Part shown: positions 1-5,510 of the stretch, piece after piece
Layout: every line of letters begins with the position of its first letter
How positions within the stretch are numbered: the stretch's first letter is position 1
DNA from: Cyanobacteria bacterium UBA8156
GTDB lineage: Bacteria > Cyanobacteriota > Cyanobacteriia > Pseudanabaenales > Pseudanabaenaceae
NCBI GenBank assembly: GCA_003456125.1
Contig: DMPD01000370.1
Span: 1-5,511, forward strand
Length of the DNA stretch: 5,511 nucleotides
Direction of reading: 5' to 3'
Notes under the pieces: model-generated
Databases searched by the model: none
What the model was told of the DNA's origin: nothing
Seen by the model: the letters and a program-made list of their open reading frames with translations, nothing else
Translations under genes and position numbers: made by a program

Positions 1-1
1 T

Positions 2-613
2 GGCAATACCGGATTTGTGGGGTTGGCGATCGCACCGTACCTGGTGGCCCCGGTGGGCTTGAGTTGGGTGGTGATGTTTAGCCTCGTCCATAACATCGTG
101 TCCAGCTATGGCTTTGGGGCGGCGATCGCCCGGCACTACGGCACGTACAACAAAGCAGCTACCCTGTGGCAACAATTGCGGGCGTTGGCGCTGACTCCTG
201 CTCTTTGGGCCTTCGTCCTGGCGCTGGGATTGGAGTGGCAGGGCTGGATTTCGCCCACGATCCGGGAAGGGTTGCATTGGATCGCACAAGGGGTGTCGGC
301 GATCGCCCTGCTGTTGGTGGGCATCCGGTTTGCCCAACTGCAATGGCAGGTGTGGCCCCAAGCCCTGCTGGCCGCCACCTTGAAAACCATCGTTTTGCCC
401 CTGGCCGTGGGGGGGCTGTGTACCCTTGCCCACCTGGGGGGCCCCCAACGCCTTGCCCTGGTGCTCGAAGCGGGGATGCCCACTGCCCTCGCCGGCATCA
501 TCCTCAGCGAGGAATACGGCTTTGCCCCCGATATCGTCCTCCTGGCGATCGCCTTCTCCAGCGTGATCCTCTTCCCCGCCCTGGCCCTTTGGCTCTGGCT
601 TTTCCCCCAGTGA
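2..613 (+). CDS. AEC-family (auxin efflux carrier-like) transporter, 5'-truncated
   Basis: This is the C-terminal part, about 203 codons, of a membrane permease. The reading frame is open from base 2 and the true start lies left of the window; the GTG at 17 is internal. The first visible residues, GNTGFVGLAIAPYL, match the conserved GNxGFxGLP-type signature in the middle of AEC-family proteins. The tail, with MPTALAGIILSEEYGF at about partial residues 159-174 followed by a long hydrophobic segment ending WLWLF, is typical of the last two helices. Roughly six hydrophobic segments are visible (about 7-37, 62-79, 93-109, 119-139, 151-169 and 176-201). AEC proteins are secondary transporters of the inner membrane; bacterial members export or exchange organic acids or unidentified solutes, and the plant relatives carry auxin. 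The substrate here cannot be inferred. Four HIP1 octamers and high GC mark it as native. It is followed by 129 bp of non-coding DNA, so it is probably not in an operon with ndhD. Family call fairly sure; substrate unknown. Confidence 0.85.
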   Translation, partial: GNTGFVGLAIAPYLVAPVGLSWVVMFSLVHNIVSSYGFGAAIARHYGTYNKAATLWQQLRALALTPALWAFVLALGLEWQGWISPTIREGLHWIAQGVSAIALLLVGIRFAQLQWQVWPQALLAATLKTIVLPLAVGGLCTLAHLGGPQRLALVLEAGMPTALAGIILSEEYGFAPDIVLLAIAFSSVILFPALALWLWLFPQ

Positions 614-671
614 CCCATCCATCGACTTTTCTCAATGAAGAAACATTAAGAATCCGTAAAGTTCGAGAGAC

Positions 672-689
672 ACAAAGTTTACAAAGTTT
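672..689 (+). repeat. Tandem 9-bp direct repeat upstream of ndhD (possible regulator site)
   Basis: ACAAAGTTT occurs twice head to tail with no spacer, at 672-680 and 681-689, about 54-71 bp before the ndhD start codon. The junction creates TTTACAAA (678-685), a perfect match to one half of the cyanobacterial HLR1 element, the RpaB-bound direct repeat (G/T)TTACA(T/A)(T/A). A six-of-eight half-site, GACACAAA, lies just upstream at 669-676 but with a 1-nt rather than the usual 2-nt spacer. Calling this an RpaB site is an inference; the direct repeat itself is plain in the sequence. Confidence 0.4.
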
Positions 690-728
690 CATATACTAGA
701 CGCTATAAGTATTTATCCTCATAGCGAC

Positions 729-737
729 AAGGGGAAG
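729..737 (+). promoter_or_regulatory. Ribosome binding site of ndhD
   Basis: AAGGGGAAG is a purine-rich Shine-Dalgarno-like stretch. Its GGGGA core (731-735) ends 7 nt before the ATG at 743, which supports that start. The predicted N-terminus [11 protein letters not shown] also matches the known beginning of cyanobacterial NdhD proteins. Confidence 0.6.
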
Positions 738-742
738 ACATC

Positions 743-2356
743 ATGTCAACGGCTCCGTTTCCTTGGCTGACAACCATCATTCTGCTGCCGATGGCTGCGG
801 CCGCCACAATTCCATTTTTGCCCGACAAAGATGGCAAGCAGGTGCGGTGGGTGGCTTTGGCGGTAGCCTTAGCCGATTTGATTTTGGCGGTGTGGGGGAT
901 TGCGCAGAACTACGATGCGACCCAACCGACGTTCCAGATGGTAGAGCGGTTGCCGTGGGTGCCCCAAATCGGTTTGGAGTGGTCGTTGGCGGTGGATGGG
1001 GTATCGATGCCCCTGGTGTTGTTGGCGGGGGTGGTCACCACCTTGGCGATTTTGGCTTCGTGGTCGGTGCAGGTAAAGCCCCGCTTGTTTTTTGCCCTGA
1101 TGTTGGCGTTGTATGGAGCCCAAATCGGGGTGTTTGCGGCGAAGGACGCCCTGCTCTTTTTCTTGATGTGGGAATTGGAGTTGGTGCCGGTGTATCTCCT
1201 CATTGCCATTTGGGGCGGTCCCAAGCGGCGGTATGCGGCCACCAAGTTCATCCTGTACACGGCGATCGCCTCCATCTTTATCTTGATTGGGGTCTTGGCG
1301 ATGGCGTTTACGGGTGTGCCTTCCTTTGACATGGCAGATTTGGCCAGCAAGTCGTACCCGATGGCGTTGGAAGTATTGGTGTACGGGGCTTTGGCGATCG
1401 CCTTTGGCACCAAGCTCTCGGTGTTTCCGTTGCACACTTGGTTGCCGGATGCCCACGGGGAGGCTTCGGCCCCGGTCTCGATGATTTTGGCTGGGGTGTT
1501 GTTGAAGATGGGGGCCTACGGGTTGATCCGGTTCAACCTGGAAATGTTGCCCCACGCCCACATTGTGTTTGCCCCATTGTTGGCGATTTTGGGGGTGGTG
1601 AACATTGTGTATGGGGCCCTCGATTCCTTAGCCCAAACCAACATGAAACGGCGGTTGGCCTACTCCTCGATTTCCCACATGGGGTTTGTGTTGGTGGGCT
1701 TGGCTTCCTTTACCGATGTGGGTTTGGGGGGCGCCATGCTGCAACTGATTTCCCACGGGGCGATCGCCGCGGCCCTGTTCTTTCTGGCGGGGATTGCCTA
1801 CGATCGCACCCACACCCTAAACCTGGGGGAAATGGGCGGTTTGGCGCGGGCGATGCCAACGGTGTTCGCCCTGTTTACGGCGGGTTCGATGGCTTCCTTG
1901 GCGTTGCCCGGTACCAGCGGATTTGCCAGCGAAATCTCGGTCTTTTTGGGGACAACCACCAGCACCACCTACAGTGAACCGTTTAAGGCCGTGTTGGTGT
2001 TGTTGGCGGCAGTGGGTGTCATTCTGACGCCGATTTACCTGCTGTCGATGTTGCGGCAAGCCTTCTACGGCAAGACCGGACCGGCCCTGAGCAGCCTGGT
2101 GACCCAAGCGTTCAGCGATGCCAAGCCGCGGGAAACCTTTATTGCCGCGTGTTTGCTGGTGCCGGCGATCGCCGTTGGTTTCTATCCGAACCTGTTGGCC
2201 AATGTCTACGATGCCAAGCTGACCGCCGTTTCGGCCAGTGTGCAACAGACCTATCAGCAGGTAGCCGCCGCCGGTAACTTGCCCAAGGTCGCCGGGTTGA
2301 AGTTGCCCCTGATTTCGACCAAAGCAGCCATGCCCGTGGGTACTCTTGCCCGGTAG
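743..2356 (+). CDS. ndhD: NAD(P)H-quinone oxidoreductase chain 4, NdhD1/NdhD2 type
   Basis: NdhD is one of the antiporter-like proton-pumping membrane subunits of the cyanobacterial NDH-1 complex in the thylakoid membrane. The complex takes electrons from reduced ferredoxin to plastoquinone in respiration and cyclic flow around photosystem I. The 537-residue product is full length for the family and nearly all transmembrane, apart from a polar tail after about residue 485. Residues expected for proton translocation are present: E144 in [12 protein letters not shown]224 in [20 protein letters not shown]255 in GVLLKMG, H312 in SSISHMGF and E397 in GFASEISVF. The long N-terminal FPWLTTIIL start and the C-terminal [16 protein letters not shown] region resemble NdhD1/NdhD2 (NDH-1L) rather than the CO2-uptake NdhD3/NdhD4 forms; this is judged from memory of the family, not an alignment. 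It is not preceded by ndhF, so it seems to be transcribed alone from its own promoter. A hairpin follows the stop codon. Four HIP1 sites lie within it. Confidence 0.95.
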   Translation: MSTAPFPWLTTIILLPMAAAATIPFLPDKDGKQVRWVALAVALADLILAVWGIAQNYDATQPTFQMVERLPWVPQIGLEWSLAVDGVSMPLVLLAGVVTTLAILASWSVQVKPRLFFALMLALYGAQIGVFAAKDALLFFLMWELELVPVYLLIAIWGGPKRRYAATKFILYTAIASIFILIGVLAMAFTGVPSFDMADLASKSYPMALEVLVYGALAIAFGTKLSVFPLHTWLPDAHGEASAPVSMILAGVLLKMGAYGLIRFNLEMLPHAHIVFAPLLAILGVVNIVYGALDSLAQTNMKRRLAYSSISHMGFVLVGLASFTDVGLGGAMLQLISHGAIAAALFFLAGIAYDRTHTLNLGEMGGLARAMPTVFALFTAGSMASLALPGTSGFASEISVFLGTTTSTTYSEPFKAVLVLLAAVGVILTPIYLLSMLRQAFYGKTGPALSSLVTQAFSDAKPRETFIAACLLVPAIAVGFYPNLLANVYDAKLTAVSASVQQTYQQVAAAGNLPKVAGLKLPLISTKAAMPVGTLAR

Positions 2357-2374
2357 TACGTTCTTTGGGGTTAG

Positions 2375-2410
2375 GGGGAAAGGCGGCCGCGCAGCGGCTT
2401 GCCTTTCCCT
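2375..2410 (+). terminator. Strong hairpin after ndhD, possible terminator
   Basis: A perfect 9-bp stem (GGGAAAGGC at 2376-2384 with GCCTTTCCC at 2401-2409), extendable by a G-U pair at 2375/2410, encloses a second 5-bp stem (GCCGC 2386-2390 with GCGGC 2394-2398) with a 3-nt loop. It lies 18 bp after the ndhD stop codon, between two convergent genes. There is no clean T-tract on either strand, so it is not a textbook intrinsic terminator. It may instead act as a 3'-end stabilising structure or as a pause site for both strands. Confidence 0.5.
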
Positions 2411-2424
2411 GACTCCCTCTTACC

Positions 2425-2445
2425 AACCCATATCACAGGGTTTTT
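2425..2445 (+). terminator. Small hairpin with T-run downstream of ndhD
   Basis: AACCC (2425-2429) can pair with GGGTT (2438-2442) around an 8-nt loop, and the right arm runs into TTTTT (2441-2445). The stem is short, so the structure is weak alone, but it lies just after the larger hairpin and supplies the T-run that the first one lacks. The two may work together to end the ndhD transcript. Confidence 0.25.
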
Positions 2446-2464
2446 GCTGAGTTTCAACCCACCA

Positions 2465-3103
2465 CTACCACGCCTCAGGTTTCCAGATTTCGGAGCCATT
2501 TTGCAGGACGTAGGGATTGGGGAATTGATGTTTGGCATATTGTTCTTTTTTGATCTCGAAGGAAACTGGAGCCAGCGCCGCCAGCTCTAGGTTTTTTCTT
2601 TTGTAGGGAAGGGCGAAAACCACCTTCCGATCGGCGAACAGCCTTTGGGCTGTCCTGGCAGCTGGAGCGAAATCCGTATCACCCGTTACCAAAACCACGG
2701 TGTCGCAGCTATCTGTAATCAGCAGTTCTAGTAACTTGAGGGCTACGGCTACATCCGTTTCCTTTTCTTCATACCGATCAAATCGGTGGTGGCACGAAGG
2801 GCAGGTTACTGATTTTTTCTTAAATCTGCTGATTTCTGTCACGACTCCTGTAGCCTCAAGACATTGAATAAATTTTCGATGTCTTGCTGTGACGTCTGCG
2901 TCTTTATTCTCCAAATGCTTAGCCAGGGCCGAAAAGTAGTGAATCTCTGTCAAAACAGCCGTTTTACCCAAAAGATGGATGTAGGACGAACAAAGCTTTT
3001 GGAGGTCAAGCCACTTTGTGGATGCGCCGTTCAAGTCTCTAGAGGCAGCGCGAACAGAGTGGTACAGATTGAAGCCATCAATCACAAAAGCTACACGATT
3101 CAT
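2465..3103 (-). CDS. NYN-domain (PIN-like, LabA/DUF88-related) putative ribonuclease
   Basis: The 212-residue protein has the hallmarks of the NYN domain, a PIN-like metal-dependent nuclease fold usually assigned to RNA cleavage. VAFVIDGFNLYH at residues 4-15 gives the first acidic residue (D9) and N12. EEKETDVAVAL at 112-121 gives D117. VVLVTGDTDFAPAAR at 136-150 gives D142 and D144. Between them, CPSCHH (101-106) just before the EEK motif looks like a small zinc knuckle, found in several NYN proteins, though only two cysteines are present. No signal peptide or membrane segment is seen, so it should be cytosolic. The ATG at 3103 is favoured because the first beta-strand starts directly after it. 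The Shine-Dalgarno is poor: AAGG sits only 1 nt from the start codon. The gene stands alone, converging on ndhD and diverging from glgA. Sampled lines are about 37-48% GC against 65% in ndhD, which suggests acquisition. The RNA target is unknown. Confidence 0.85.
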   Translation of the reverse strand: MNRVAFVIDGFNLYHSVRAASRDLNGASTKWLDLQKLCSSYIHLLGKTAVLTEIHYFSALAKHLENKDADVTARHRKFIQCLEATGVVTEISRFKKKSVTCPSCHHRFDRYEEKETDVAVALKLLELLITDSCDTVVLVTGDTDFAPAARTAQRLFADRKVVFALPYKRKNLELAALAPVSFEIKKEQYAKHQFPNPYVLQNGSEIWKPEAW

Positions 3104-3108
3104 ACCTT

Positions 3109-3144
3109 AAAACGAAAATTCCCGCTAGATCGTAACCTAGCGGG
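3109..3144 (-). terminator. Terminator-like hairpin in the leader of the NYN gene (possible attenuator)
   Basis: CCCGCTAG (3121-3128) and CTAGCGGG (3137-3144) form a perfect 8-bp stem around an 8-nt loop. Read on the minus strand, the stem is followed at once by AATTTTCGTTTT (3120-3109), the T-rich tail expected of an intrinsic terminator. It ends only about 5 nt before the NYN start codon at 3103, so it would act within the NYN leader. It could be an attenuator for that gene or the end of a short leader RNA. On the plus strand no T-run follows, so it cannot serve there. Confidence 0.6.
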
Positions 3145-3156
3145 GGCCAGAGAGCT

Positions 3157-3183
3157 TTGTCGCCCATCTGGTGATGATATATT
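3157..3183 (+). promoter_or_regulatory. Candidate promoter for glgA
   Basis: TATATT (3178-3183) matches the -10 consensus at five of six positions and is preceded by TGA, an extended -10. A weak -35, TTGTCG (3157-3162), lies 15 bp upstream, shorter than ideal. Transcription from here would leave a leader of about 155 nt before the glgA start. That leader includes a 6-bp hairpin (TGGAAC 3202-3207 with GTTCCA 3225-3230). It lies back to back with the minus-strand promoter candidate. Confidence 0.35.
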
Positions 3184-3184
3184 T

Positions 3185-3213
3185 TGTATAGCACACTTTC
3201 ATGGAACTAGCAA
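3185..3213 (-). promoter_or_regulatory. Candidate promoter for the NYN gene leader
   Basis: On the minus strand, TTGCTA (3213-3208, four of six to TTGACA) and TATACA (3190-3185, four of six to TATAAT) are separated by exactly 17 bp. The -10 box is preceded by TGC, giving an extended -10. Initiation would fall near 3178, about 75 nt before the NYN start codon, so the transcript would include the terminator-like hairpin at 3144-3121. This is a consensus match only. Confidence 0.4.
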
Positions 3214-3345
3214 TCGGCTTGATGGTTCCAGCTGGTTGGGCTTGGGTGCGCCTGGCTATGCCAAAGAGGGCAAGGGATGGAGTAGCGCTCGGGCCCAAGA
3301 TGTTGGAAGATGGGAGTGCGAGAGCAAATTCCCGGAAATTCCAGC

Positions 3346-4728
3346 ATGAAAATTCTGTTTGCCGCTGCCGAAGCGGCGCCCTTGGCCAAAGTGGGAGGTA
3401 TGGCCGACGTTGTGGGAACCCTGCCCAAAATTTTGCGGGCGCAGGGCTACGATGTGCGGGTCATTTTGCCCTATTACGGTCTGCTGGTCGGCAAGGTGGT
3501 CAGCCCGGAACTGGTTTGGAGCGGCCAAGCCATGTTTCAAGATTTTGAGGTGTACGAAACCACCCTGCCGGATTCGACGGTGCCGCTGTATTTGATCCAG
3601 CATGGCTCGTTCGACCACGCGACCCAGATTTACTTTGGCGACGATGAAGATTGGCGGTTCACGTTGTTTGCCAATGCCGTCGCCGAACTGGCCTGGAATT
3701 ACTGGAAGCCCCAGCTCATTCACTGCCACGATTGGCACACCGGCATGATCCCGGTATGGATGCACGCCACGCCGGACATCGGCACGGTCTTCACCATTCA
3801 CAATTTGGCTTATCAGGGGCCTTGGCGTTGGCGTTTGGAAGAAATTACGTGGTGTCCTTGGTACATGCAGGCCAAAAACGCCATGGAAGGGGGCATTCGC
3901 TACGCCGATCGCGTGAATACGGTATCGCCCACCTATGCCCGGCAGATTTGTACCCCCAGCTACGGCGAAGGGTTGGATGGGTTGCTCTCGTTTGTGAAAC
4001 CCTGGGGCATCCTCAATGGCATTGATACGGAGCGCTTCGATCCAGCCGTAGATCGCTACTTGGACAGAACCTACTCGGTCAAGACGTTGGCCGATCGCTC
4101 ATTCAACAAGCTGGCTTTGCAGGAAGAGATTGGATTGCAGCGGAACCCCAACGCCTTTTTGGTGGCGATGGTAACGCGGTTGGTAGAGCAAAAAGGGTTT
4201 GATTTGTTGGTGCAGATTCTGGATAAGTTTCTGGGCTATTCGGATGCGCAGTTTTTGGTGGTGGGTACGGGCGATCGCTACTACGAAACCCAGATGTGGC
4301 AATTGGCCAGCCAATTTCCGGGGCGGATGTCGGCCCAAATTTTGTTCAATGCCGCCCTAGCCCAACGGGTCTATGCGGGGGCCGATGCCTTTTTGATGCC
4401 CAGCCGGTTTGAGCCGTGCGGCATCAGTCAGATGATTGCCCTACGGTACGGTTGTGTGCCCATTGTGCGGCGGACGGGGGGCTTGGTGGACACGGTGCGG
4501 CACCACGATCCCAAAAACGCCGAAGGCAACGGCTTTTGCTTCGATCGCTACGAACCCCTGGATCTGTACACCTCGCTCGTGCGGGCGTGGGAGAGCTATC
4601 AATATCCCGATTACTGGCAGAAATTGCAGGAACGGGGCATGGCCGCCGACTTCAGTTGGGATACCTCCGCCAAGAAGTACATTGAGATGTACCGTTCCAT
4701 CCCCGGCATGGAGGCGTTTTTTGGATGA
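3346..4728 (+). CDS. glgA: Glycogen synthase, ADP-glucose-dependent (GT5)
   Basis: GlgA moves glucose from ADP-glucose to the non-reducing end of an alpha-1,4-glucan, the chain-elongating step of glycogen storage, in the cytosol. The product is 460 residues, normal for the family. The two GT-B Rossmann domains are clear: MKILFAAAEAAPLAKVGGM at the N-terminus with the K15-VGG nucleotide-sugar motif, HCHDWHTG (127-133 region), TIHNLAYQG (150-158), NTVSPTYA (191-198) and GILNGID (221-227). In the C-terminal domain come VTRLVEQKGFD, with R278 and K283 equivalent to E. coli R300/K305, and PSRFEPCGISQM, with E356 and C358 matching the E. coli catalytic Glu and active-site Cys. I chose ATG 3346 over the in-frame ATG 3310 because the protein family starts at MKILF and GGAA (3334-3337) sits 8 nt before it. 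It overlaps the DUF1995 gene by 4 bp. Cyanobacteria often have two GlgA isoforms; I do not assign which this is. Confidence 0.96.
   Translation: MKILFAAAEAAPLAKVGGMADVVGTLPKILRAQGYDVRVILPYYGLLVGKVVSPELVWSGQAMFQDFEVYETTLPDSTVPLYLIQHGSFDHATQIYFGDDEDWRFTLFANAVAELAWNYWKPQLIHCHDWHTGMIPVWMHATPDIGTVFTIHNLAYQGPWRWRLEEITWCPWYMQAKNAMEGGIRYADRVNTVSPTYARQICTPSYGEGLDGLLSFVKPWGILNGIDTERFDPAVDRYLDRTYSVKTLADRSFNKLALQEEIGLQRNPNAFLVAMVTRLVEQKGFDLLVQILDKFLGYSDAQFLVVGTGDRYYETQMWQLASQFPGRMSAQILFNAALAQRVYAGADAFLMPSRFEPCGISQMIALRYGCVPIVRRTGGLVDTVRHHDPKNAEGNGFCFDRYEPLDLYTSLVRAWESYQYPDYWQKLQERGMAADFSWDTSAKKYIEMYRSIPGMEAFFG
4710..4714 (+). promoter_or_regulatory. Ribosome binding site of the DUF1995 gene, inside glgA
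   Basis: A consensus GGAGG core ends 10 nt before the ATG at 4725. It lies in the last codons of glgA and supports both the start choice and translation of the second gene from the glgA message. Confidence 0.6.
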
Positions 4729-5396
4729 GCTTGCCCCAAACCCTCGAAGAAGCCGCAGCCGCGGCGGTACAGGCCACCCTAGAGGCGATCGCCACTGGGA
4801 GCAACCGGCTGTTGGTCGACATCCGGTTTGACGAAGCCAAGGTGTTGGACATTGCCCGGCCCTTTGCCGCCGCTTTTCGGGAGCGTTACGGCGACAACTG
4901 GCAGCCGATTTTGGCCGATGCGGGGGCGGCGGCCCTGGCCAAACGGGAATGGGCCGACCTCAATTTGAATCCGCGGGGGGTCAACGAAGGGCGGTTGGCG
5001 GTCACCCCCGAAGCCCAAGCCTTTTTGGTGGTGGCTCCCAGCTCCGTCGAGACCGATCGCCTGGAAAAACTGATGGAATTGGTGGGCGATCGCCCGGCGG
5101 TTTTGGTCAATCCACGATTGGAAAACGCCGAAATTGGCGTAGGTCTGGCGGCCCGGCGGGTGCGGGAGCGGTTTTTGAACCGGTTTGAACCCTGTTACGT
5201 GTTGCAACCGGTGATGGGCGGCGCCCTGTTGCGTACGTTTGGCGGGCCCTGGCAAGTGTGGTCGGTGCTCGAAAATCAGGTGTTGCAAGAGTTTGGCGAT
5301 CGCCCCAGCAGCGACGATTTGGAACGGGTGTTTCGGGGGCCGCAACGATCTTGGTTGGCCCAATTGCAGGGATTTTTCCGGGCCTTGCAGAACTAA
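4725..5396 (+). CDS. DUF1995 domain protein
   Basis: The 223-residue protein matches the DUF1995 family (PF09353) of cyanobacteria and plastid-bearing plants. It begins with the typical SLPQTLEEAAAAAVQATLEA helix, then RLLVDIRFDEAKVLDIARPFAAAF (about 28-51), the DAGAAALAKREW block (65-76), FLVVAPSSVE (100-109), LVNPRLEN (127-134) and the C-terminal RERF...FEPCYVLQP...PWQVW region (147-179). No signal peptide or membrane helix is seen, so it should be soluble. No biochemical activity is established for the family. The plant member LPA3 is linked to photosystem II accumulation, which makes a photosynthesis-related role possible but unproven here. The start ATG overlaps the glgA stop as ATGA, with GGAGG 10 nt upstream, so the two are almost surely co-transcribed and translationally coupled. 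Three HIP1 sites mark it as native. No terminator is visible before the convergent frame that begins 9 bp downstream. Confidence 0.85.
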   Translation: MSLPQTLEEAAAAAVQATLEAIATGSNRLLVDIRFDEAKVLDIARPFAAAFRERYGDNWQPILADAGAAALAKREWADLNLNPRGVNEGRLAVTPEAQAFLVVAPSSVETDRLEKLMELVGDRPAVLVNPRLENAEIGVGLAARRVRERFLNRFEPCYVLQPVMGGALLRTFGGPWQVWSVLENQVLQEFGDRPSSDDLERVFRGPQRSWLAQLQGFFRALQN

Positions 5397-5405
5397 CCTG
5401 TCAAA

Positions 5406-5510
5406 CTAAGGGCACCCCTGCACCTGCACCCGATAGGTCGACCCGATCGCCTCCAAGCCCCCCACAAACACATTCACCTGAAACGGTTGGCTTTGGGGGC
5501 GAGGTGTCCC
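5406..5510 (-). CDS. C-terminal end of an unidentified protein, cut by the window edge
   Basis: On the minus strand a frame is open from the right edge to a TAG at 5408-5406. It gives 34 residues ending FQVNVFVGGLEAIGSTYRVQVQGCP. Codons end mostly in G or C, like the native genes here, and the alternating hydrophobic pattern (VNVFV, YRVQVQ) suggests beta-strands. The stretch is too short to recognise a family. A second minus-strand frame is also open, to a TGA at 5403-5401, but its Gly/Cys/Val-rich product looks less like a protein. If real, the gene converges on the DUF1995 gene with only 9 bp between stop codons. Confidence 0.45.
   Translation of the reverse strand, partial: GTPRPQSQPFQVNVFVGGLEAIGSTYRVQVQGCP

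Larger units (their letters stand above)
614..742 (+). promoter_or_regulatory. ndhD upstream region with promoter-like boxes
   Basis: This AT-rich spacer separates the permease stop codon from ndhD. TATACT (692-697) and TATAAG (704-709) each match the -10 consensus at five of six positions. TTTACA (678-683) resembles a -35 box but lies 20 bp from TATAAG. GAGACA (667-672) lies 19 bp from TATACT. No pair has ideal 17-bp spacing, which would fit an activator-dependent promoter, so the exact start site is not claimed. No convincing terminator for the upstream permease is seen. The position, the AT-richness and the lack of another gene make this the likely ndhD promoter. Confidence 0.5.
3104..3345. 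other. Divergent intergenic region between the NYN gene and glgA
   Basis: These 242 bp carry the two promoter candidates and the leader hairpin described separately. From about 3145 to 3345 I find no convincing gene. Open frames crossing it on the plus strand run into glgA out of frame and have no recognisable protein features. No GCGATC or GATCGC hexamer occurs between 2357 and 3345. Confidence 0.6.
26..5303. repeat. HIP1 octamer GCGATCGC, 12 dispersed copies
   Basis: Exact copies of this palindrome, the highly iterated sequence typical of many cyanobacterial genomes, start at 26, 122, 299, 545, 1262, 1394, 1760, 2165, 4271, 4785, 5086 and 5296. Four lie in the permease, four in ndhD, one in glgA and three in the DUF1995 gene. 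None lies between 2173 and 4270, an interval that includes the whole NYN gene. Confidence 0.95.

Noticed and set aside
166..699. Plus-strand open frame overlapping the permease and the ndhD leader
   Set aside because: The Pro/Gly/Arg-rich product is a frame-shifted reading of the permease; the AEC frame has clear motifs.
869..1561. Long antisense open frame within ndhD (also 910-1437 and 1817-2245)
   Set aside because: Products are Gln/Arg/His-rich without domains, as expected for the complement of a GC-rich membrane protein gene; ndhD itself is certain.
3310..3345. Longer GlgA start at ATG 3310
   Set aside because: It would add 12 residues before the conserved MKILF start, and the GGAAG in front of it lies only about 1 nt away; ATG 3346 fits the family and has GGAA at 8 nt.
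2465..3345. NYN gene as the toxin of a toxin-antitoxin pair
   Set aside because: No small partner gene exists on the minus strand before it or after it; the gene is solitary, so a VapBC-like arrangement is not supported.
2864..3349. Plus-strand open frame across the NYN gene
   Set aside because: It is antisense to a well-supported NYN coding sequence and shows no protein motifs.
3201..3548. Possible small gene starting at ATG 3201 in the divergent region
   Set aside because: It runs out of frame deep into glgA, has no recognisable features and no Shine-Dalgarno sequence.
4779..5363. Antisense open frame in the DUF1995 gene
   Set aside because: Its Pro/Gln/His-rich composition is that of the complement of the DUF1995 coding strand.
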